This document shows positions 49,401 to 61,400 of a DNA stretch of 64,000 nucleotides, one piece after another (the stretch's first letter is position 1; every line of letters begins with the position of its first letter). Position numbers and translations under genes: made by a program. The stretch comes from Chrysoperla carnea. Taxonomy: Eukaryota; Arthropoda; Insecta; Neuroptera; Chrysopidae. The notes under the pieces were generated by a model that worked only from the letters and a program-made list of their open reading frames with translations, had not been told where the DNA came from and did not search any database. The stretch lies in the NCBI RefSeq assembly GCF_905475395.1, contig NC_058340.1, positions 55,964,181 through 56,028,180 on the forward strand, read 5' to 3'.

Positions 49401-52400
49401 AAAGTGTCCTCCTAGTCCAATTTAATTTTAAATCAAAGCTGTGTTCTTTTAAGTAAAAGTGTGCCCAGCCAAAACCGAACCTGGTTTAAAGTTATCTTCT
49501 TTCGTTTGCTCAAATGACAAAAGTGAATTGGATTACAATTATATTTGGATTACATTAAACTTATTCAAAGGAATGCAGGTCAAGAATATATTCTTTACAC
49601 TTAGTCCGCGGAATAGCACCCCTTACGTTAAATGATCAATATTAGGGTACATAGCGTACCTGGCGTAACTAGGGTACATAGCTCTGGTGGCAAGTATTTA
49701 AGTTACGCCTTATATATATCGGGATCGGCTCTAACGATTTTAAGAGTCAAGGCAAAATTGTACATTTAAGTATCAAATTAAAGTATTGATTGCTCTCTAC
49801 GTTTCCGAGCAAAATATATTTATAAGGAACTCATTACTCTTCTAAATGATACTGGGTTATTTTGCATAAGGAACTGATTAATCTATAAAATAAAAATTTT
49901 GGAGATAATAAATAAAGTAAATAATACAGAGTAAAACAAACAAAATAGGATTGAAATTGTAGTTATTATTTATATATTCGCTGTTCAAGTACTATTTTGG
50001 CAAATTTTGATCAACCAAGTATGGTATTGAATCGAATTTTTTAATTTGATGACGTCATCAGAATCTAAAAAAATTTAATTTTGCTATATCACATTCAAAT
50101 TTTATCCAATTTTGATAAACCAAGTATGTAATCCTACTAAATTTGGGCCATTACTTTTCAAATTTGTTATCAAAATTACCCTAGCTCTAATAGATTTCAA
50201 GAATGTGGTGTTCTGCTCCCGGAATTAAGCAAATAAGTGATAGCTAGCGAAAAACTGACATCACAGCTGAGAAGAATGATCCAAAATTAGTGGGTTTCAA
50301 AAAAAATTCCAATAAGATCGGATCAAATTTGCCTTTGTTATCAAAAAAAAATCGAATTTTTTAACTTTATGACGTCATCAGAATAAAAAAAAATTAATTT
50401 TGCTATATCACATCCAAATTTTATCCAATTTTGATAAACCAAGTACGTAATCCAACTAAATTTGGGCCATACTTTTCAAATTTTTGATTAATTTAATATT
50501 AAAAGTTATTTTGGAGTTCATAGAATTCTCTATTGTACGAGACAAATTATGATTTTTATAATATTATAAATTAATGAGCGCCTTAACATGATTCCTTACA
50601 AACTTTTTGTTTTACGTATAAAAAATACTTTTTCTCTTGAGCCTCAATTTCTGTTGCTCGGTTTAAAAAAATATTCTGCAACTTTTTACAATAGTTCTTT
50701 TCGATATCTCTAACCATCTCTGACGCTAGGCAAGATATTATGAATCGCCCCTATTTTTGAATTTGTCGTAGACTGAATTTAAAGTTCTGATTTTGATAAA
50801 GTATCTTAAAAAATATGAACCACCAGTCTGTGTAACTGTGCAAAATTTCAAATCGATATTCCTTTAAATAACAAAAAGTGTACAAAAATTTGTGACAAAT
50901 GTACGTTTTTGGTTTCATAATAAAAATTCGAAGCCCAGTGTTACTCCACAGGTTATTATTTTCACTTTTTTTACGGTCGTATTTTGTAAGTACAATATCA
51001 TAATGAATTGGAGTAAGATGGTGACATTCTGTAAAAATAACCGTGTTATTACACAAGTGTATTTCATTTATATTTCAACTAATTTGTAGAAATAGAAAAT
51101 CTAAATAATAAGAGTTATCGTAAATGTTTATTTATGTTATTAGTCAAAAGCATTTGCCACATTTTTTGTTTATTGCATTGCGGTTTAAAATTTCTTGTTT
51201 GCGAATATTTTTGTATTAATAGATTTCACTTAATTTCACAAATAAGGTCTTAAATACCCAGATACCACGAAATTTTTGTGCATATTCAGATTATTAAATT
51301 GTTAATTTTAATTTTACATTTCACTTAAAAGGTAAAAATAAGGTACAGAAAGTTTGTAAAACATTAATGTAGTAATTTTTATGGTTTATTATGAAGATAC
51401 CTTTTGTCCGCAAATGAAGACAAGAGGAAAATATTTATATTAGCTTAATTTTACAATATCCTTTAAAGATTTAATAAATAATGGTACTGTTTTTTTCTTG
51501 AAAATAATTTATATTTTTTGATAATTTTTAATCAAAAACCGGTGTATTATAAATCGTAATGTTATTTTCTCGACAAGTAATTTAACGATGCTCATTCATC
51601 AACCTATTTTCCTATGTTCGTTCATAGCCAATAGTCTACAGTACAGAGGGGGGTTTGACTTCGTGAACACACTCACACGAAACTTCGTGAGTGGCTTCAT
51701 TTCAGTGTAACCTACAGCATTTTTATTTACGAAAACTTTGAAAATTCTGGCGTTAGCATAATAAAACATATAGTCGTTAAACTGACCTGTTAACGACGTA
51801 GATCTGAGAAAACGGCTCATGAAATATGTAGGCCAGTATGTAAATTTCATTTATTTTTTTTATGAATATAACAAGAGAAAATAATAGTGGGTTACAAAAA
51901 TATTGGACCGTTTGGTGTGACCTCCACCCCCCAAGATATCGGAAAAACGGGGGTATGAAAATTTATGAACAACCGGCTAATTTTTACACAATTGTTTAAA
52001 AAAATTTGCGTAGCCGGGATTTTTTTTCAGAAAACCCGGAAACTTTTCAATTACTTGGAAAGCTTAAAATAGATGTATATTCATAGAAAACAATATTCAA
52101 ATACGTAACAAAATAATTGAATAACAAATTAAATTTACAAAATTTAAAAAAAAACTCCGATAAATGTTTTGGGCACGGAACCCTAAACTCACACTTGAAA
52201 GATAGCTTAGAACACTCAAAAAAATCAAAATCGGTTCATCCTTTTTGGAGCTATGATGCCAGAGATACACCAACAGACAGACAGACACACATAGCGATCA
52301 AACTTATAACACCTCCCTATTTGATTGGGGGGTTATAAACTGCAAAAATAATTTTTTTCAACACTCAGTCAACCAAGTTGAGTGCGATCGCCTTTGCCGC

Positions 52401-55400
52401 ACATTAACGATGAACTTTGTTGTACGTCGATCGGTGTAACTAACTGCTATTTTCTTTTTTTTTTGTATTTTGACGATTTTTTGATAATTTTTTTTTTCTT
52501 TACAGAAAGTGTAAAGTCGTTATTGGGAAAACATGTTAAAATATTGCTCAAAAATGTTGTCCGACTTGAAACAAAAGGTGATAAAACTGAAAATAGAGTT
52601 TTGGTAAGTTATTAATTATTTTTATGCGTAGATATAGAGTGGGACATAAAAATAAAGTGGTTTTTGATCGATAAGTACTCGACCTTTAGAAAACGGAAGG
52701 GTTGGCTGTTTGTTGTAATACAGCATTTATTTTACTCATAGCATTTATTTTTCAGTTATCATCTCGGAGTTTTCATCATAATGGACGCTAGATTAACGCA
52801 TATTTCACGTATGATTATTTAGTTTCCAGTGACAAGATAGAGACTTTGAGTTTCGTCAGATATTCAACATCAATCGGAATACATAACTCTGTACCCGACC
52901 GAGACACAATCTTACATCGAAATGGCCTTCGAACAGAAAGCTCAATAATGATAAAAGCTTTTCTCATTATTGAGCCAATTATTATAAAATTAACGTGAGA
53001 TTGTATTCGATTGTATTGAATTTCCGGTGGAACTAACACTGTATCAAGGTCACTGACTATCCACTTCGAACTAAACAATCATATTCGATTATTCGTTATT
53101 CTGGTGTTCATGAAGATGACAATTGGAAAAAGGAATATGTTTTGAGTTAAAAAATGTATTACAATAAACCTCGAGAATATTCCCCATTCAAAAATTACTT
53201 TATTTTTATGTCCCACCCTATATTTGATACTCGTATTATTAAAAAAACGAAATTATCTTTTAAAATTAATCTAGCAATTTTACTCCGGACTTTTTATAAT
53301 TTTTGGAAGGAAAACAATAATACAATATTAATCACATTTTCATGATTAAGCTATTGGTATAGATTGTTTGGTTTTGGATTTCCGGTAATGGCAGAAGAGT
53401 CACTTCCTTATTTAAACATTATGTTATAAGTTCAATTTCTAAGAAAAAATGACTAGGACCGACTTGATTTCAATGTAAAATCTCAAATTCATTTTTATTA
53501 TCAGTTACAGCTAATTTGGAGGATTAATGTATGAGTACAGAATGTTCATGCAAAAAAAATTTGTATTATTAATATGCATATTTATTTTTAAATTTAAAAA
53601 ATGTATAAATCAGTGGTGGTTTATCCACTTAGTAAGAGTAGCAAATGCTACAGGTCCCGTACAAGGACCTACCTCCTTCCCCTCCCGAAAAAAGAAAGAA
53701 AAAAGAGAAAGTAGATAGATTTAGGTAAAGCAGGTAGATTTACGAAGACGATCCGCGCTGGCTTAATACAGCACTGGCATAAATAACTGGTATCAGATTT
53801 GATAAAATATTACGGATTGTTTTTGCTATTTTTCCCAATACCTATCTTGTTACTGAAATAATCGATCACTTCTACTACTTTTCGAGCCAAGCCAATTCCT
53901 TCTAATCGCTTAATTTAATGTCGTAGTGTTTGGCCTTTTTAAAATGCGTCGGTCGTGATATTTTTAAAAACATTAACAGAGATTTTGAATTATTGAGGAG
54001 TTTAGCTAAAATGAAATGTAACATTAACAGATATACAGAATGTATCATAAATCACGCCACGTTTCTGCGGTATGAGTTCCTTATGTTAAAATAAGTCGAA
54101 AATAAATAATTTTAAATTTTAATTTGAGCCTTCTCAAATAATACAAAAAAATATGAAGTGAAATTCTGTTTTAGAAATCCAGCACCCAATTGCCACGCCT
54201 TATTTTTGAAAAATATATAACTCGGTGGTAGTATTTTGCTTCTTATAACAATTTTCCCAATATTAATCGAGAAATTTGCAAAATTAAAAACGATAATTAA
54301 CGAAACGTTAATGTTACCTAGGATCGAAATACTTCTAGATTGTTTTTGACATACTTTGATTTATCGAATTCATTCCTAAGAGATGAAGCGTGGCTTATGA
54401 TACCCTGTATATAAGAAACTTAAAAAATAAGAGTATCGATTACTTTTATGCCATCTTGTATGAATGGACAAGGCATAATTTATAAATCTTCTTTTTTTTT
54501 TTTTAAACTGAATCATTTGTTTGAAGTCTGTTAAATAAATATTCGTACATTTTTTTTGAATGATACATATTTTGTGTCAACATTTCATATTGATAAGTAT
54601 ATTGGTTTTTCCGTTTATTTTTGTAATGTTTCCGTTGTTAAAATACTCAATATCAATTGCTTTTGCAAGTAAAATTCATTTGAATTTATTTATTTTTTTA
54701 TTTTTGTTTACCGCAATAAAAAAAATACAATGACTCTATTCATTAAATATACGAGATGCTAAAAAGAATAAATTCAGCTAACAACTGATTAGGATACCAG
54801 CATAATATTCGTCCGCTTCGCTGCACAATTTCTATTTTAAAAGTAAAGACCACTGCGTTATAGCCTTCAACTCCTCTTTTAAAATAAAAATTTTTCGGCG
54901 AAGTGACCAGAACTGCCAGTATCTTTATAAATAATAGTCTATGTTTTATTCTAATGTATGAGCTATATTATTGTAAAATTTCATTCAAATCGATTCAGTA
55001 GTTTTCGAAATCGTCCAGCGAAGTGGGCGAGCAACTGCTATCTTTATAAATTATGGCCTATGTGTTATTCTGATGTATGAGCTATATTATTGTAGAGTTT
55101 CATTCAAATCCATTCAGTAGTTTTCGAAATCGCCCAGCGAAGCTAGCGGATAGCTACTATCTTTATAAATTACACCCTCGTGGTATTCTGATGTATGAGC
55201 TATATTATTGTAAAGTTTCATTGGAATTCATTCAGTAGTTTTTGCGTGAAAGCTTAACAAACAAACTCACTTTTGCATTTATATCAAATTTATGACCCCT
55301 ATCAATAGACATAGGGGTCAAAAATTTCCTGTATGAATATCCTGGATATAAATCTTGAAGGGAATTTCTTTCTCAATTTTTTTAAATTTAAGTTGTTTTT

Positions 55401-58400
55401 ATTATTCTTAAATAATTTTGTAGTGTAAAGTGTTATAATGTTTTCTATATTTTTCTTGTTTATTTCAGGTATTTTCCCCATGCCGTTTGTTTTTACTCAC
55501 TGCCAAAGTGCCAACTCGGGTAAGCAGCAATATTCATTTATCGCTAGATATATTTTTTATAAAATCTTATAATTTTTAATTTCGGAACCGAACGTTATAA
55601 AACATCTGATGAAGAAAATTTGTATAGAAAAATCAAGGTTTCTTATGATAAAAATTGTTCTTCATATAAGATTTTGGTCAATCTTTCAGAAATTATACGT
55701 TTTTAATTATTTTCTACTTTTTAGTTCAGCTACAAAAGAGTGTTTTTTAGTTTCTTACACTATTATTCATTAATATTATGTAATGTTATCTGCCCACCCG
55801 AATATATTATAAAATCATTAATCCTGAAGATCCTGATCAGGGTAATCGGACAAACTTATTAAATTATGGTATTTTTATCTGTTCTTGATAAGTGTGCGAA
55901 GTTTCAATTCAATCCGACGTTTTGAAATGATATGATTTAGTCCTAAAACATAAAATTTAGCAACTTTCAACCCTTATAACAAATCTATTTAAATTTTTGG
56001 ATCTATATACATTTTTATTTCCAGATTGATTGCCACTTCCACTACCTGGAAATACAAGCGATAGAAAGTAAACGTGGAAATCAACTAAGTATAGTTGTTG
56101 GTGAAAAAGTATACTCATTTTTAACGGGTGACGATTCCATGAAAAGTCATGAAGTCGATAGTATGGTTGCAGCATTGGCAACAGCTATTCGTAACATTTT
56201 TCCTACTGTACCCCTCCAGTATATTATTAGAAAGGTAATTTGTTCTTCAAAAATTCATTCATTATATTATTCTCATAAATTGTTCCCATTTCTTTTCAGG
56301 TTGATATTATACCAAGTTCAAGATTACAATTTTTACAAGATGATTCAGTTACTCCAGGACGGCCTAATTCGGGGCCTTGTGGTGGTTTTTCTACACAGTA
56401 TGCATGCATGTGTGATTTTCATTCGTTACCGTATCGTGAAGAAGTTGCTTGGGATGTAGATACTATTTATAATGCTCACGATTCTAGAGAAATATGTTTA
56501 AAAGACTTCGATCATTTGGATCAAAAGTAAGTATTGAGGAATTTATTTTAATTTTTAGGAATCAGCTAAACACTGGAAACAATTTTTTTACTTTTTTCTG
56601 CAGTATTAGTTGGTTTTTCAACAAATAATAATGAGGTAGGAGGATTATTGGGAATATTGAACCCCTTTGTGTAACTTTCTAATATTTTACGGATTTTTAA
56701 AATAAATCATAGGTATTCCTAGAGATTTTTATTTTTCATTACAATTTCAATGCAAGCTTTTTAATTAATCTCCTACTAGATTTAATTTAACTTAGCGGGA
56801 ACTGCGAAAAAAATTTATGCTTCATAAAATTGAAGTAAAGTTGACATTTTTTCTGTCAGGAAAACGGATATTAATGGCCGAAATCTTTCGTAGTTTATAC
56901 TTGGATAACCCACAGGGAAAAGTTTCTGCTACTTCCAAATAATAAAAGAAGAAACTCGAATGCTTAAGTCATGAAAAAGTTGATTTCAAGACGACTGGAT
57001 TTTGCATATTAATTTCGTGCTTGATTCGTTTAGTTTTATAGTTAAAAAATATAGTTTTATTTTGCCAAGCAGAAATTCGGTTACTTTACTAGTGCAAATC
57101 CATCGTTAATTAACGCAACCACTCTCAGATGTCAGGCGTTTTTCATCCCTTCCTAATTTCAATAAGGAAAGAAATATCCGAAATTCAGTCATTTTAAAAT
57201 AAACTCTCGAAAACTTTTCCAGCACTCGTACCATAACTTATTTAATTTTGATCGGCTAACAAATGATTTAATCAGCATTTTTTTATTTACAGAGATTTAG
57301 TGCCGATAATTAGCGCATTAGAATATAATACATGGTTTACAAGTTTACGCGTTGCTAGTCGTGTATTAGGTCCAGCAACATTACCAGTTAGATTAAGTCA
57401 TGAGGCTGCTGAACGTATTTTACATATAATGCGTAAATCATTAAGTATTGAAGAATTACACTTAGATAATCTGGGATTAAAAGCAGATTTTGCACATAAA
57501 TTATCATTATCGTTAATTGCCAATCAAGCAACGCCGCTTCATACAATTGATTTATCTAATAATATGATTGAAGATAAAGGTAAGGCATAAGTGTTTTGAT
57601 TTGGTTTTACTATATGTCTGTTGTTTAATGCGTCCATAATGAGTTTGTTTTAACTTTAAATAACTGGAGGAAATCCTTTGCGTTCTTTGATTATCGCAAA
57701 ATTTGAATAAAATTAATAAACCTCAATCTGTCAGAATAAAATATCGGATTGAAATATATTATATGCAAACTAATACACTACAAAAGTTAACCAAAACGAA
57801 ATTGAGTACGTTGACTAGTTAATAGAGGGATAATTTAACCTTCAAGAAAAAAACTAGCTAACGAAATAATCATCTTATGCCATATATATTCATTTGACTC
57901 ACTCATTTGTATGTCGTAGTCAACTAATTTAATTATCCATTTAATTAATAGCCTAGCCTTTTTACTAAACTAGCAGCCTAGAGGGTATACAGCCATTCAA
58001 TCAGCCAGCTAAGCAAATGACTTAGATTGATAACGTTTAACTTCTTGTTTAGCCTTAGTCATTTAAATTTAGTTCCATTTTCTGCCACTTGACGATGAAA
58101 CCCACACACTGTGTGATAACTGGATTTAATGACAAGAGTTGCAGTACTCAGATACAAACTAGTGCGGCGAAATTCCATGTCTAATTTCTTTGAGAGACAC
58201 TGTGGCAAGTCTCTCACCTTTCGGGGGCAAGGGATTCAAAAAATGTAGTTGCAAGTCTGCTTTGAATCTGTCGCAATAATAAATGTGCTTCTTTTAAAAA
58301 CAAATTTTTTTATTTTTTTGCGGATTCAAATGCCATGGAACCCTATTACCCTATTTTATAAATGGCCTAAGCATCAATCAGCCCCTTCATTAAATGTTGT

Positions 58401-61400
58401 ATTAGACGATACGGCTGGAAATCGTTCAGGGTGCTAATTGAACGGTGCCGTTGAGTAAAAAGGCTAGACAGTTAATTGAATGGCTAATTAAGCTAGTTGG
58501 CTGCGACATACACATATTCAGAAGTTCTTAGTTTATTAATATAGGCTTTGTGCAAAATATAAACTATAGAAATTTGAACATGTCCAAAGCGCGAATTTTT
58601 ATAATTTAAAACAAAATTTGTAAATTACTGTAAATATTTTATGTTAGTGGAGCTTTCAAAAATTATCGCTTAAGCGTTTTTATTAAGAGACACGAGTAAT
58701 ACATTATTACTCTTTTATCTGAGTAATTATACGGAGTGTGTCAAAACTACCGTGTTAGAAAAGCAGAATGCTATAGAGTATGTAATTAAAACAAAATAAG
58801 TTGTAAAAAATATAACTTTGGACAAAATATGCATTCGTTTGGGAAATCTCACGCTGGTAATGATGGAGTACTGTTGGAAGGATTGATACATTTTCAAAAA
58901 ACTCTCTTAAAAGCATATTTTGCCAATAATTAATTTTTTTTTGAAAATAAAAGTACATTTTTTTGATTTAATGATCATTTTAAATTAATGTATTACACTT
59001 AACAGAAATTAATATATTTTGGGGTGTGCTTAAATTAATTTTATTAATGTGCCTAATTATTTTTTTGTTTTGTTATTGTAAATTTGCTATATTTTCTTTT
59101 ATCTTGTAGGTGCAACTAGTTTATGTGGATTAGTTTCAAAACTAATGCAAGGTGTGCCTAAATAAATATTTAATCAAATAATATTCACACAAATCAGCTC
59201 AAAAAGCTTGTTGTGCTTTATTAATTCATTATAAAATTTGATTGATTTTTTTAATTTTAATTTTTGTTTTGTTATCAATTAGAAACATTCTCCAATAATT
59301 CGATCGTTACATTTCTTTTCCAATCATTCGAATAAATCTAGACAACAAAAAATTTTCAATTATATGAATAAATCATTTCAATATTCCAAATAATGTTAAA
59401 GGAAAAGTTTTATAATTCTGAAATATTCCAAAGTAAAAGTAAAAAGTTTGCTTTTGAAACTTTTCTGTTGTTAATTGTATAAATTAAATGTATATACCAA
59501 AATTTATTATTCATAAATCAAAATTAAACTTTTTTTACATTACAGAAACCTCATTCATTTATTCGCGCATGTACATAAAAATATGCATGTGTAAAGTTTT
59601 ATAGCGATTTAAGAATATCCATAAGATTTAAGGAACCTGTGCAAAACATTTGAAATTTTCATTTCGATCCAATTCTTTGGGCCAAGGGATACTTTTTATC
59701 AGAGCTATCTTGTCGAAACATTTTAAAAAAATTAACCAAAATGCAACTCCTATATTATTGGTGATCTTTTTATTTAATATTAATAATATAATTTGAAAGT
59801 GTTAAAAGAGGGCCACTTTTCTAGTGCTTACACCTCAGCTTATTGAAGTTCGAGTACAAACAGGATTTGAGACATAAAGGTCGCAAAGGTATGAAATATT
59901 TTCGGTTTTGATATACAAAGGTTTCGTTTCGATACAAGCAGGCGCACACAAACTCACGCTTACTATCACGCAAATGCACACTCACACACACACACACACA
60001 CACTCAGACACGTAAATAGACCACACATCCGTTGTCATATTGATGTTTCTGAATCGAGGGGCTGTAATACTTTCACTTCACAAAAGACATTTATTGACAA
60101 TATAGTAGCAATTTTTCCAAGACATTGGTTTGAAGGTAAAGATCCTGAACTTGGGTCTGCCACTGCATCATAACTATTACAAGAGCTAGCACAAAAAGAG
60201 CGGAAGAAAACGATAACTTAAGTTCCTTGTTATTCCCGGTTTTTGCTGTAAGAGGACTCTCTTCAATTATATCAGTTAATCCTCGATAAATTCTCTGATT
60301 GAAAACTTGAGCTTCTTATAATTTTAAGTACTATTTAATTAATGATCTAATCTTTATAATATTATTATTATTTTGTCGCTATATTAATATAATCGCCAAT
60401 TCTTAATACATTCTTAAATCGCTTTAAAACTAGCAACAAAAAGTTGTAAACAAATCTCAATTTAAAAAAAAACTGTTCTGTTTTATGTTCATATTACGAG
60501 CATAATTTTTATAATTTCTCATGTATAAACCATTTTTTTGACTCTAAAATAGCTTTTTTGTTTAAAAATTGAATAAAAATTACAGATGTTAATAATTTTG
60601 TTTTTTCGATATAAAAAACAGGTGCCATGCATTTAAGTGGTCCAGTTGCTCGTGTTCCAAAAGGATTAGTACGCTTAAGTTTAGCACATTGTGGTTTAAC
60701 CGCAAAAGGAGTCAATCAACTTGCACATGCGATGTCATTAAATAAAAGTATGCATACATCATTAACACATTTGGATTTAAGTGGTAATAATTTAAAGGAT
60801 GATATTAATGTAAGTTTTTATTTTTATCAATAAAAATAGATAAATAATGCAATGAATAAGGATTTTTGACGCCAATATAATAACCATACAATCGAATTCA
60901 GCCTGAAATCCAATGGCCAGGTAGTGCCAGTTTGAAGTTTAAAAGTAAATTTATGAATTTTGCAAAAAAAATGGTTGTTTTTATTTTTGGACTAACTATG
61001 CATTTTGGAACTATTTATTATAAGGTTCTGCAAATCCACAAACCTCTCAGGTTTAACAAGGAAAAAAAAGCATTCGCATTCACATAGATCTTGATGACAG
61101 GATCAAATGTTCGTCCGGGCAAAAAATTCTAAGAACAAAGGTTTTTGATATACTGTAGGTCGAAGTTCAAATATACATGCTAATACACACACTCGGAAAC
61201 ATATATCTGGTGTAATATTTTTCTTAGAAGAAAAGTCTCTCGAAAAATTGTATTATATTTTTGATAACCTATCCAAAAGTACCTCACAGAATTACTTACA
61301 GAATAGCTAAAATATCCTACTGGGTAACTTTCTAACGAAAAAGGTTCAAGTTTTACAAAAATTTGTGAATAAATATTTTAAGCATGCCTTGGCTTGGTAT

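Larger units (their letters stand above)
40489..52505. other. CARMIL intron 1, about 12 kb, repeat-dominated
   Basis: Contains five partial or full copies of repeat family R or its parts, a 575-bp MITE, the second 391-bp element, a foldback, a tRNA-like SINE head, a LINE fragment and a GACGTCATCA direct repeat. No nested gene recognised on either strand; short frames such as 51599-51850 lack family motifs. Confidence 0.6.

Noticed and set aside
51599-51850. Minus-strand frame of 83 codons in CARMIL intron 1
   Set aside because: Lies beside interspersed repeats and shows no family motif; treated as repeat-derived.
52815-53078. Minus-strand frame of 87 codons
   Set aside because: Entirely inside the non-coding MITE at 52637-53218.
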